In this document: positions 36,112 to 45,511 of the stretch, piece by piece
How positions within the stretch are numbered: position 1 is the stretch's first letter
How the letters are laid out: every line of letters begins with the position of its first letter
Origin: Leptotrichia sp. HSP-342
Lineage (GTDB): Bacteria; Fusobacteriota; Fusobacteriia; Fusobacteriales; Leptotrichiaceae
Direction: 5' to 3'
Assembly: GCF_041199995.1 (NCBI RefSeq)
Contig: NZ_CP165646.1
Coordinates: 1,612,001-1,676,000, forward strand
DNA length: 64,000 nt
The notes under the pieces: model-generated
The model's input: the letters and a program-made list of their open reading frames with translations, nothing else
Databases searched by the model: none
Told to the model about the DNA's origin: nothing
Translations under genes and position numbers: made by a program

Positions 36112-36211
36112 AATTATAATTTGAACTCTTTTAAAAGGTATCAAATCCAAAATTTAGAATATATAATCATAAATTTTAAATTAATCTTACTATAAAAAAA
36201 GGAGAATTTTT

Positions 36212-36943
36212 ATGAAAAAAAATATTTTATTTTTACTGGCTTTAGCAATACTAAGCTGTCAAAAAGATAAAAACAATAAAGAAAAAATTGAACAAAAAAA
36301 TGTTACTGAAAATCAGCAGGAAATAACTAAAAATGAAGATGTAAAAATAGAAGCCTTTGAAAGCAAGAGTAAATTCTTTTGGGATTATTTCAAGGAAAAT
36401 GAAGAGAAAATTTATAATTTCGATAAACTCTCAAAGGATGAGCAACAGAAAATCTGGCGACAGATTCATATAAGATTAAGTGTTATAAATGAAGCTTTGG
36501 GAGTTGAAATATCAGCTGTTCCAAAAAATGGAAAACGAGAATTAATAATAACAGCAAATGGTCTTGTTGACTTATTTCCCGCTGTAAGAAAATTAGCCGC
36601 AAATGCACCAAAAATGGAAAAATGGATTGTAAAACCTTTTAAACAGCGAATGAAGAAAGTTAGAATAAAAATGTCAAGTGGAATAGATATGTCTTCTGAC
36701 GACCTTTATTTTAAAATAGACAGTAAAAAAGAGAAAAGATTAAACATTTCAGTTTATATGAAAGGATATGAAAAAATACCTGCAAACAGAAAAAGAGAAA
36801 TCTTGTATCAACTGCTTGATGGCATTCTAGGAGAAGAATACGTGGAAACATATCTTGGGGCTATTAAAGACAGTGATAAAAAAGATGATTCCTATATAAA
36901 TTCAGATAGGCTGATTGAAGAAGTTGATAAATTAAAAAAATAA
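36212..36943 (+). CDS. Putative lipoprotein of unknown function
   Basis: 243 residues. The signal is MKKNILFLLALAILSCQKDK with Cys16 as lipid site. After a charged linker comes a folded region (KFFWDYFKENEEKIYNFDKL, IHIRLSVINEALGVEISAV, LIITANGLVDLFPAVRKLAA). The pattern 'residual of a short peptide plus error estimate' resembles DUF695-like or immunity-type cytosolic families, but I do not make an assignment. AAAGGAG precedes the ATG; a strong terminator follows at 36971. Confidence 0.8.
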   Translation: MKKNILFLLALAILSCQKDKNNKEKIEQKNVTENQQEITKNEDVKIEAFESKSKFFWDYFKENEEKIYNFDKLSKDEQQKIWRQIHIRLSVINEALGVEISAVPKNGKRELIITANGLVDLFPAVRKLAANAPKMEKWIVKPFKQRMKKVRIKMSSGIDMSSDDLYFKIDSKKEKRLNISVYMKGYEKIPANRKREILYQLLDGILGEEYVETYLGAIKDSDKKDDSYINSDRLIEEVDKLKK

Positions 36944-36970
36944 TATTACTTACTTAATATAATATTTATA

Positions 36971-36995
36971 AAGGGCATTCTTTTGAATGCCCTTG
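36971..36995. terminator. Bidirectional terminator
   Basis: AAGGGCATTC-TTTT-GAATGCCCTT: a 10-bp perfect stem between two convergent genes, the plus-strand lipoprotein and the minus-strand protease fragment. Confidence 0.8.
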
Positions 36996-37030
36996 CTTAA
37001 ACACATTAATAAATATAAAAAAATTGTAAA

Positions 37031-37456
37031 CTAGTCCTGCCTTATAAAATAATACTTCTCATTCAAAGTTTTTACCATTTCCTGTGCATTTTTGATATAA
37101 TTTCCAGTTCCATTAACAAAATCTTCTTTACTGAAAGAATCCGTATCAGAATCCACATCCAGCCTAAAAATCCCCTTGGAATATCCTGGTACAATTTCCT
37201 TAATATTCTCAGGCATTCCGTCTATTCTCTCATATTTTTTAACTAGCTTGTCATAAATTTCAGAATTAGCCGTATATCCTGTTATTTCATTTCCAAAATT
37301 TGACATAAAGTATTCTCTTGGAATATCCATTGTTTTATCAGGATTTATAACAACATTTTCATAATTTTTGCTATCCACTCCAAATTCTCTAACAGTAAAC
37401 AATTTGTTACTATCCAAGTATTTTTTCAATTTTTCTATTTGCTTACGATTTTTTAC
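37031..37456 (-). pseudogene. C-terminal part of the IS30-interrupted subtilisin-like protease
   Basis: An open frame of 142 codons that has no ribosome site and continues in frame right up to the end of the IS30 element (VKNRKQIEKLKKYLDSNKLF...). Joining it to the upstream half after removing IS30 and one 4-bp ATAT target duplication gives ...VRKLY-VKNRKQ... in one frame. It is therefore the detached tail. The TTG-started 132-residue ORF (37429) is unlikely to be a gene of its own. Confidence 0.82.
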
Positions 37457-37460
37457 ATAT

Positions 37461-38539
37461 CATAAATTGCAATATTAATTGCGACATTTTACCAAATTTT
37501 TTTTAAAAACTAATTTCGTGTAAAAATTTTTCAAATGGCGTTGCATAGTTTAAACATTTTCTTGGTCTCGAATTTATCAGCATTAAGGTTCTTATCAAGT
37601 CTTCTGTGTCTATTTTTGATATGTCGGTCTTCTTTGGGTAAAATTCTCTTAGAAGACCGTTGCTGTTTTCATTGCAGCCTCTCTGCCATGAGCAGTAAGG
37701 GTCTGCAAAATAGAAATCTATTCCCATCTTCTCCACCTCTTCCCAGCACGAAAATTCCTTGCCCCTGTCTGATGTGAAAGTCTTGAATGCTCCTTTTGGA
37801 ATACCGGCTGTCAGCCGTTTTATTGCTTCCAGCATTGAACTTTTACCTCTATCTTTCATCTTTATTGCCACATAAAATCTTGTCTTCAATTCCACAAATG
37901 TCGCAAAGCAGGCTTTGCTTTCTCCTCTTGCTGAAACTACCGAGTCCAGCTCCCAATGCCCAAAAACTTCTTTTTCCTGACTTCTTCCGGTCTGTCGCCA
38001 ATTGACTTCCCAATATTGAATTTTCCTCTTGTCTCCTTAGTTTTCGCTCTCCTCCCCTTTCTTCTCAAGACATTCAGGGAAACATCCAGAAAATTACTGT
38101 ACAGCCAGTTATAGATAGTTTTAAATGACAGTCTCCCCTTTAGTTCCCTGCCAGCAATTTGTTCAGGGGACCAGGTTTTGTAGAGCCTGTCCTCTATCAG
38201 GTTTTTCAATTCAGGAGTAATTTTTGAGCTTCTTCCTTTATTAGCAGCTTTTGTACTGGCATCTGCCTGAGCATTCTCAGAAGAGTATTCGCCATTAATT
38301 CTTTTGATTTCACGGTAAATGGTAGCCCTGTGCCTGTTAAGAATTTCAGCAATTTTAGAAATTCTGTAATTTTCTTTTAGCAGGACCTCTAGTTTATTTC
38401 TTTCATTTATGGTAAAATATTTATGGCTCATGATATATTTCCTTTCGTTAATGTTTTTGTCGTTACTAACATTTTAACACGAAATTATCATGAGTTTTTA
38501 TATTTTTTTAGTTTGTCGCAATATATTATACAATCTATG
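37461..38539 (-). mobile_element. IS30-family element, copy 2, inserted in a protease gene
   Basis: 1079 bp. The ends are CATAAATTGCAATATTAATTG (37461 side) and, read inward from 38539, CATAGATTGTATAATATATTG, both running into GCGACA. It is flanked by a 4-bp direct repeat ATAT (37457-37460 and 38540-38543). The transposase is full length but frameshifted. Same family as the copy at 19797-20664. Confidence 0.88.
37503..38431 (-). pseudogene. IS30-family transposase with a single frameshift
   Basis: Starts MSHKYFTINERNKLEVLLKE with HTH RISKIAEILNRHRATIYREI. The first frame ends after RPEEVRKKKFLGIGSWTR. The second frame continues with SVVSARGESKACFATFVELK (long open frame 37503-37895, DDE residues in FTSDRGKEFSCWEEVEKMG and WQRGCNENSNG). 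The break is a run of five A (AGGAAAAAGAAG) where copy 1 has six, so a one-base deletion inactivates it. Confidence 0.88.
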
Positions 38540-40402
38540 ATATAATTTCCTCACTATAACATTATCCTCAGCACTAATATTTTTTAATTCTCCATTTTCC
38601 AAATACATTTCTCCAATATTCACATTTCCTTTTAAATCAATATTTCCTCCTAAAACTGCTATTTTTTTGATATTAATTTTTCTATTTTTATCAGAATTTA
38701 CAAGGATTTTAGAGTTTTCATAAACTTCAATTTCTGTATTCACATCGCTGTATATACTCATTTCTCCCTCCAACACCTGTATAACTCCATCAATCTCAAC
38801 CTTTCCAAATATATTAAGTCTCCCTTTTCCTGCTTTCCTAAGTCCTGTCAATGTTTCAATGTCATTAATATCTTTATAAAAATTCTTTTCACTTGGGATA
38901 AAATTCTGAATGCACATATTTTCAATTATAGCATTTTTTTCACCAGTAGCATTTGTATATCCAGTATTTTTATCCACAGTATCAACAAGCATATTATAAC
39001 AGGTTTTCCCTTGAGGCTTTTTAGTCATTGAGCCTTGAATATCATTATCCCAGTTCCATTCCTTGCCCTCCTGAATTTCTGCCCAGAAGAATGGCATCCC
39101 ATCCTTGCCTTTCACTCTGTCGTACATCCCCGTAAAAAATTTCTGTTCCTCCACAAGTCCTGCATTAAGTGAACCAATCCCTCTTTTAGCCTTTCCAATG
39201 TCAGCAATCCCCCATCCAAGAATATTGTCAAGGTTATCATTTTCCCTCGAAGCTGTGGTAAATATAAACTGTTTTACCTCATGATAAGTAATCCCTGGGA
39301 AAAGTTCCGCTACTTGTCTAGCTCCCCCAGTAATTCTTGGCGATGAATAGGAAGTTCCACTCACTATTGTCCAGTCAGGAATTATACTTCCGTCATCCAT
39401 TTTAAGTTTATTTCCCTTTTGAAACCTCATAACCTGCCCATTTTCATACACAGAATTTGCCCTTGAATAAAGCGGGTATACAATACTGTCTTCTTTTGCT
39501 GCAGGAAATACACAGCGCAATTCTTCTTTTTTACCATTATCCATTACTCCTCCAAGCCCTGCTGCTGTATCAGTTCTTACGTTTTTTCTTATTAACTCTG
39601 TAATTAAGGAAGTTACATCTTTCAAACTATTCTGATATTCATCTCTACTGCAGGCATACTGACCAACCCTGACTTTCTCTGAACGCATTAGTTTCTGAAT
39701 CTCTTCCCCAAACATTCCAAAATGAATTGTTTCAAATGTTGGAATAACTGTGTTTATCAAACTTCCATCTGTATTTTTTACAATCCAGTCTTTACTGTTT
39801 GCTCGAACTGGATTTCCCATAGACTGAAAAATTAACCAAATATTATCAGTTGTCTTGCCTGAATAAAATCTAGGGGAAGCCACATCTCCTACAGCGATTT
39901 CATTTATCACATTCCCAAAATAAATCGAATTTTTCCCAAGATAATGCTTATAATCATCCTGTATCGTATAAGAAGAAGAAAAAAGACCCTTAGGCAGCAA
40001 AGGAGATTCGGCAATAAGCACAGTAGAATAAACATTGTCTTTGTATTTCCCCATCCCTCCAGCTCCAAGTGAAAATGCCCTGTAAACTTCCACAAGATGC
40101 CCACCGCTATACTCCGAACTTTTTACATAACTATTAGTTTTCCATCCGTCATATACCCATAATTTAGGCTTTTCTTTATATCCTGCATACATTTCAAGAT
40201 TTTCAAAATCCAATGTTCCATCTGTTATTCCAATCCCATCGCTATATTCCACAGCCTGATTTTTGTATTTTACATATTTTATAAATTTTTTATCTGTTTT
40301 ATTATATGTTGGTGTTTTCTCTAAAGTAAACACAAGTTTAGCAGCTTTAACATTTAATGAAGCAATCAAGATAGTTAAACTTGCGATTGTTTTCCTGTTC
40401 AA
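38540..40402 (-). pseudogene. Subtilisin-like (S8) secreted protease, truncated by IS30
   Basis: About 620 residues before the insertion. A signal peptide (MNRKTIASLTILIASLNVKAA) and a long N-terminal region lead to the S8 serine motif TIVSGTSYSSPRITGGARQVA, followed by GWGIADIGKAKRGIGSLNAG. The C-terminal part has beta-rich strands (VEVYENSKILVNSDKNRKIN) like the passenger of fusobacterial autotransporter proteases. The Asp and His triad motifs are not clear (GGHLVEVYRA may hold the His). The present ORF reads 14 residues into IS30 to 38498. No C-terminal beta-barrel is visible even in the rejoined frame. Confidence 0.8.
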
Positions 40403-40592
40403 TGTTATCTCCTTAAAATTTATTTTTACAGAATTTATAAAGTTTATAAACTCTCATTAATATAGTATTCTTTAACTTCAATCTTTCTCAATTTCTGATT
40501 CCTTCTATACGAATACTGTTGTTATTAACTTCTTGCAACCTTTTCTTTCTAATTTTATGTTTATAAAATTAACAAGTAAATTTAATGTATAC

Positions 40593-40615
40593 AAAAAGAC
40601 TGGAAAATCCAGCCT
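40593..40615 (-). terminator. Terminator of the yqhQ-like/disA/radA group
   Basis: On the minus strand GGCTGGA-TTT-TCCAGTC is followed by TTTTT, 12 bp after the DUF1385 gene. The gap 40403-40626 holds nothing else recognisable. Confidence 0.78.
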
Positions 40616-40626
40616 TATCCAAATTT

Positions 40627-41535
40627 CTATTCAAAAACTTCTGTAGCATTCGTTACTTCATTCCCCAATGCCACATTTAGTGCCACAATAGCCACTTCCA
40701 GCTGACTTTCATCAGGTTCGCTTGTAGTAATTTTTTGTAGCCACATTCCTGGAACAGCTATTATTTTTGCAAAAACATTATCCAAATGATAACTTGTCCA
40801 ACGCTGTATTTCGTAAGAAAGTCCAGCAACAAATGGTACAAACAGTATTCTTGTTACTAATTTATAAAGAAGCATCGTAAAATGTCCAGTTGGAACTTTA
40901 AAAAATAAATCAACTGTCGAAAATACTAAAATACTTATAAACATTACAAGTAAAAGAAAGCTTGTACCACATCTTGGATGAAATCTTGTACATTCTTTTG
41001 CATTTTTTGGTGTTAATTCCTTTTCCATTTCATAATTCATAATACTTTTATGTTCTGCTCCATGATATTCAAAAACTCGCTGTATATCCTTCAAAAATGA
41101 AATTCCGTAAATATATCCCAAGAAAAGTATCAATTTTATAACAGCCTCAACAATATTGGCTTTTAAAACATTGTCTTTAAAGAAAAAGCCTCCAACAGCA
41201 GATGGCAACCACATAAACACGGCGATTCCTAATAAAACCGATGTCATAACAGTAAAACCAACCTGTTTATCCGTCAATTTCTCCTCTTCCAGTCCAGCTT
41301 GATTTGATGCAAAAATAAGCTCTTTCGTCCCAACTACCATTGCATCATAAAGTGCTATAACTCCCCTAACGAAAGGCACTTTTAACCATTTATTATTTTT
41401 CTCGGTAAGTGTTATTTTTTTATAAACAATACTTCCATCCTGCTTACGAACAGCTGTTGCAATTGCTTTAGGTCCTCTCATCATAACCCCTTCCACAACA
41501 GCCTGTCCTCCAACAGTTACTCTTTTATCTTTCAT
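40627..41535 (-). CDS. DUF1385 (YqhQ-like) integral membrane protein
   Basis: 302 residues. The family start is VGGQAVVEGVMMRGPKAIATAVR. About four or five membrane helices follow, with the conserved EYHGAEHKSIMNYE and CTRFHPRCGTSFLLLVM (His and Cys, a possible metal site). The biochemical role is unknown in the whole family. AGTAGG precedes the ATG. Last gene of a five-gene minus-strand run from rnc. Confidence 0.92.
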   Translation of the reverse strand: MKDKRVTVGGQAVVEGVMMRGPKAIATAVRKQDGSIVYKKITLTEKNNKWLKVPFVRGVIALYDAMVVGTKELIFASNQAGLEEEKLTDKQVGFTVMTSVLLGIAVFMWLPSAVGGFFFKDNVLKANIVEAVIKLILFLGYIYGISFLKDIQRVFEYHGAEHKSIMNYEMEKELTPKNAKECTRFHPRCGTSFLLLVMFISILVFSTVDLFFKVPTGHFTMLLYKLVTRILFVPFVAGLSYEIQRWTSYHLDNVFAKIIAVPGMWLQKITTSEPDESQLEVAIVALNVALGNEVTNATEVFE

Positions 41536-41594
41536 TTTTACCTACTTTCTTAATTTTTATGTTTTTATAATTTTTCTTAGTTTCGATTAATATT

Positions 41595-42674
41595 TTATTC
41601 CCTGTCAATTACAGTTCTATTTTTTATACGTTTTAGTGATTTATTAATGTGTTCAGCCTTGTATTTACTAACTCCTTTTATTTTAGCAATATCTGAAGCT
41701 GTTGACATCAAGATTGAATGAACATTTGAAAATTCCTTTACAAGAATTTCTCTATCCTTTTTACTTATTTTTGTTATATTGCTCAAAAGTCCATAACCAC
41801 GTGGCTCTATCTTTTCATCAAAATTTATAATATTTGTATCAAATCCAAGTAAACACACGATTTTTTCATCATCCAGCAATTCCTCTTTTGTTAAGGATTT
41901 CACTCTTAAACCAATTTTTTCTGCTGTTTCCTCACTTATTTTATAGTCCTTTATAAGAGCATCAAAACTTTCGTTTTTATTTAACATTATTTCTTCATAC
42001 TGAATTTTTATAAGCCGCCCTTCGCTTCCAAGCTCTGCCATGTATTCAATCAATTCTTCCGACATTCTGAAAAGCAGCCCATACATTCTCACACATTCTA
42101 CAATATCATAAAGTGTTACCATGTTGTCAAACTCAAGAATTGACAAATTCACATGATTTTTTTCAATCGCAAGAGAATATTTTTCAAGGGCTGTTATCGC
42201 CTGTGAAGATTTTGTCAGTAAATCTCCAATTTCATTTAGTAAATATCTAAATTTACCATAATACACTGTTATTTTATTTCTTCTCTCGGAAACTGCAACA
42301 ACTAAATTTCCTTTTTGTTGAGCAATTCTGTGTGCTGCCTGATGTCTTGTTCCACTTTCATCTGTTTCTATGGAATAATTTGGTTGTAATTGGATATTTG
42401 CTCCATAAATTGTTTTTATATCCTCTGACAAAATAATTCCACCATCCATTTTGGACAGTTCATAAACTTTTTGTGGCGAATATACAGTATTAAGCTCAAA
42501 TCCACCTCCCATTACATCTTTCAAATCACCAGGATTTCCTAGTACAATCAGTGCTCCTAACTTTGCTTCCTGAATCTTGTCTATCGCTTCTCTTAAAGCT
42601 GTTCCTGGTGCTACCCTATCAAATATATGCTCCAATATTTTCTTCTTATTAACTACCTTTTTTACCATTTTCAT
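41595..42674 (-). CDS. disA: DNA integrity scanning protein DisA (diadenylate cyclase)
   Basis: 359 residues. An N-terminal DAC domain, a helical spine and a C-terminal HhH DNA-binding part (YGLLSNITKISKKDREILVK, VSKYKAEHINKSLKRI) are present. It makes cyclic di-AMP from two ATP and scans DNA. At the usual DGA and RHR catalytic motifs this protein has KMDGGIIL (Gly79 for Ala) and GTRHQAAHR (Gln112 for the second Arg). Activity may be altered or the motif tolerant. GAAAGG precedes the ATG; it follows radA by 28 bp. Confidence 0.94.
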   Translation of the reverse strand: MKMVKKVVNKKKILEHIFDRVAPGTALREAIDKIQEAKLGALIVLGNPGDLKDVMGGGFELNTVYSPQKVYELSKMDGGIILSEDIKTIYGANIQLQPNYSIETDESGTRHQAAHRIAQQKGNLVVAVSERRNKITVYYGKFRYLLNEIGDLLTKSSQAITALEKYSLAIEKNHVNLSILEFDNMVTLYDIVECVRMYGLLFRMSEELIEYMAELGSEGRLIKIQYEEIMLNKNESFDALIKDYKISEETAEKIGLRVKSLTKEELLDDEKIVCLLGFDTNIINFDEKIEPRGYGLLSNITKISKKDREILVKEFSNVHSILMSTASDIAKIKGVSKYKAEHINKSLKRIKNRTVIDRE

Positions 42675-42702
42675 ATCCTTTCGCCTTTTTACTCTTTTCG
42701 GC

Positions 42703-44061
42703 TTATCTTATCCTCTCAACAAGTTCACTTATATTACTTATATAATTAAGTTTTATTTTGGTTTTTTCCTTCTCAAAGTCTGCCTTATGGCTTTTTGGAA
42801 GATACACTCCTGAAAATCCCATTTTTTCTAGTTCATTCACTCTATTTTTAATAAATGAAACCTTTCTTACCTCTCCCCGTAATCCTAATTCACCAATAGC
42901 CGCTATTTTCTGGCTTATCGGCACGCCCTTTACTGAGGATAAAAGCGAAAAAACCACTGCCAAATCAGAACTTCTATCATTCAAATCAATTCCGCCTGGA
43001 ATATTTATATAAATATCTTTTGAATTTACATCCACCTTTAAGGAACGTGATAACACTGCACTCAATATCTCTACACGAGTTTTGTCATATCCCTCAACTG
43101 TTCTTCTTGGCATTCCAAAATTCGGAGTTCCTAGCAACGACTGCACTTCAAATAAGAACACACGGCTTCCTTCAAAAATTGGTACAATAATACTTCCAAT
43201 ATTTTTTTCATCTCTATCACTTATAAAAAATTCAGACGGATTTTTTACTTCACTAATTCCATTTTCTTTCATATCAAAAATTGAAATTTCATTTGTAGAT
43301 CCATAACGATTCTTTATTGAACGGATAATTCTGTAGTAATTATTTTCTTCCCCTTCAATCTGCAATACTGCATCTACCATATGTTCCAATAGTTTTGGTC
43401 CCGCTAGTTTCCCATCCTTTGTAACATGTCCCACAATATAAAATGCAATTTCGTTTTTTTTAGCAATTTCAATGATTTTTAAAGTTGTTTCACGAATTTG
43501 AGTTACACTTCCAGGAATGGAATTAACATTTTCTGAATAAAGTGTCTGAATCGAATCAATTACAACAACTTTTGGCTTATCCTTCAAAATTACACTTTCA
43601 ATTTTTTCAATATTTGTGTCATTCAAAATATACAAATTTTCACTTTTTACATTGACACGTTCTGCACGCTGCTTTATTTGTCGTGGCGATTCTTCCCCAG
43701 AAACATAGAATACATTTCCAATTTTTGCATATTCCTGTGATAATTGAAGCAAAAAAGTTGATTTTCCGATTCCAGGACTTCCTGTAATCAGCACAACTTC
43801 TCCCTTTATTAGCCCGCCTCCCAGTACTCTATCAAATTCCTCAAAAGGCGTTACCATCCGAAATTCTTTCTCTATTTCAATTTCTGTTATCTTGCTTATC
43901 GAAACTTCCTTTGATTCCACATTCCGAAACGTACTTTTTATATCAATTTCCTCTTCGAATGTTCCCCATGAATCACAGTTAGGACATTTTCCAAGCCATT
44001 TTAATGAATTATAGCCACACTCTGAACATATATATTTTGTTTTCTCCTTTTTTACAGCCAT
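42703..44061 (-). CDS. radA: DNA repair protein RadA
   Basis: 452 residues. An N-terminal zinc finger (CSECGYNSLKWLGKCPNC) is followed by a RecA-like ATPase with Walker A ITGSPGIGKST and Walker B VVVIDSIQTLY. The RadA-specific KNRYGSTNEISIFDM is the KNRFG motif, and the C-terminal part is Lon-like (GIDLNDRSSDLAVVFSLLSS). It helps branch migration during recombination. GGGGAAC precedes the ATG. disA follows directly, as in many Firmicutes. Confidence 0.97.
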   Translation of the reverse strand: MAVKKEKTKYICSECGYNSLKWLGKCPNCDSWGTFEEEIDIKSTFRNVESKEVSISKITEIEIEKEFRMVTPFEEFDRVLGGGLIKGEVVLITGSPGIGKSTFLLQLSQEYAKIGNVFYVSGEESPRQIKQRAERVNVKSENLYILNDTNIEKIESVILKDKPKVVVIDSIQTLYSENVNSIPGSVTQIRETTLKIIEIAKKNEIAFYIVGHVTKDGKLAGPKLLEHMVDAVLQIEGEENNYYRIIRSIKNRYGSTNEISIFDMKENGISEVKNPSEFFISDRDEKNIGSIIVPIFEGSRVFLFEVQSLLGTPNFGMPRRTVEGYDKTRVEILSAVLSRSLKVDVNSKDIYINIPGGIDLNDRSSDLAVVFSLLSSVKGVPISQKIAAIGELGLRGEVRKVSFIKNRVNELEKMGFSGVYLPKSHKADFEKEKTKIKLNYISNISELVERIR

Positions 44062-44157
44062 TTTAAGTTCCCCTTTTATTTTTTACGTTTTTATCTTATC
44101 AAATTTTTTTAACAAAATTATGTTTTTTCTCTTTTTATTAACTTTGAAATAATGATT

Positions 44158-44661
44158 TTAATGCTGTTCCAGTTCCTTAACCTTCTTATCCAAATGTTTT
44201 TCTACATTTTCTGTCACAAAAAAGCTCAAATTCCCCTTGTTTAATGCTACTTCTTTTACAAGGCTCGAACTCAAATATAAATATTCTCTTGAAGCTGTCA
44301 AAAATATTGTTTCAAATTCGCTTTTTGCAAGTGTTTTATTTGTCAAAGTAAACTGTAGCTCGTACTCATAGTCTGACAATGCTCGTAGTCCTCTTATCAG
44401 AATATTTACATTTTCTTTGTACATAAAATCGACTAATAATCCCTTAAAAATTTTTATTTCAGCATTAATATTCTCTTTTTTCAAGATTTCCTGTATCATT
44501 TCAACTTTTTCTTCATCAGAAAACCAAGCCTTTGATTTTGTAGAATTTTTAAAAATTCCTATTATTAACTTGTCAAATAAATTTGAAGAACGCTTTATAA
44601 TATCAATGTGCCCCTTCGTTATTGGATCAAAACTTCCTGGATATAACGCTACTTTTCCCAT
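44158..44661 (-). CDS. coaD: Pantetheine-phosphate adenylyltransferase
   Basis: 167 residues. It joins 4'-phosphopantetheine to ATP to give dephospho-CoA. Nucleotidyltransferase marks: YPGSFDPITKGHIDII (with the T/HxGH histidine) and LSSSLVKEVALNKGNLSFFV (ISSS-type motif). RGLRALSDYEYELQF is also typical. AGGAGAACAGG precedes the ATG; it sits 30 bp after rnc. Confidence 0.96.
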   Translation of the reverse strand: MGKVALYPGSFDPITKGHIDIIKRSSNLFDKLIIGIFKNSTKSKAWFSDEEKVEMIQEILKKENINAEIKIFKGLLVDFMYKENVNILIRGLRALSDYEYELQFTLTNKTLAKSEFETIFLTASREYLYLSSSLVKEVALNKGNLSFFVTENVEKHLDKKVKELEQH

Positions 44662-44690
44662 CCTGTTCTCCTATTTTTGATTGCATTTTT

Positions 44691-45404
44691 TTACTTTTCT
44701 GATTTTTTTAATCTTTCGAGAGCTTCTCTTGCAGCATGTTTTTCTGCCTCTTTTTTACTTTTTCCTATTCCTATACCATGAATTTTATCATTCCAGCTTA
44801 CAGACATTTCAAAAACTTTGTCATGGTCAGGTCCACTAGTTTTAATCAAATTATATTCAGGCATTTTTCTGTACTTTCCTTGTACAAATTCCTGCAAAAC
44901 TGTTTTATAGTCTCCGGTTCCTTCTATTTCTTCAAGTTTGTTTATTTTCCCAAGTAAAAATCTTAATGCAATATTTTTCGCAGTATAATAATCGGAATCC
45001 TTAAAAATCGCACCAATCAAAGCTTCAAAAGCATCCCCTAGAATAGATCTTCTGTGTCTTCCGCCAGACATAATTTCACCATTACTCAAGTATAAATACT
45101 CTCCTAGCTCAAGCTCACTCGCAATAGTTGAAAACACAGGTTCACTTATAATCTGACTTTTAAGCTTTGCAAGCTCTCCTTCTGTCTTTTTTTCATAAAG
45201 TTCATAAATATACTCTGTTGTTATAAGATTTAAAATCGCATCTCCTAAAAATTCGAGCTTTTCATTATTAAATCTTCTATCCTTCTCAGTTTCATTGGAA
45301 TACGATCTATGTGTTAACGCTTCTTCCAAATACTCCTTATTTTTAAATTCGTATCCTATTTTTTTCATTAATTCATCAGCGTTTCTATTCCTATTTATTT
45401 CCAT
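44691..45404 (-). CDS. rnc: Ribonuclease III
   Basis: 237 residues. The endonuclease signature is NEKLEFLGDAILNLITTEYI, with the second acidic site in SILGDAFEALIGAIFKD. The C-terminal dsRNA-binding domain runs from about 160 (DYKTVLQEFVQGKYRKMPEY) to GKSKKEAEKHAAREALERLK. It processes rRNA and double-stranded RNA. GGAGGGGAG precedes the ATG. Confidence 0.97.
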   Translation of the reverse strand: MEINRNRNADELMKKIGYEFKNKEYLEEALTHRSYSNETEKDRRFNNEKLEFLGDAILNLITTEYIYELYEKKTEGELAKLKSQIISEPVFSTIASELELGEYLYLSNGEIMSGGRHRRSILGDAFEALIGAIFKDSDYYTAKNIALRFLLGKINKLEEIEGTGDYKTVLQEFVQGKYRKMPEYNLIKTSGPDHDKVFEMSVSWNDKIHGIGIGKSKKEAEKHAAREALERLKKSEK

Positions 45405-45511
45405 CCGTCTCCCCTCCTTTTATTTTCTATAATTCTGTCTTATTTTTTTATTGTTTAATCAAGGGGAAAATTAATATTTATTCTCCCCTTAGTTATTTCA
45501 AAATATTTTTA

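Noticed and set aside
37031..37429. Independent 132-residue gene starting at TTG
   Set aside because: There is no ribosome site and the frame continues upstream to the IS30 boundary, where it joins the protease frame.
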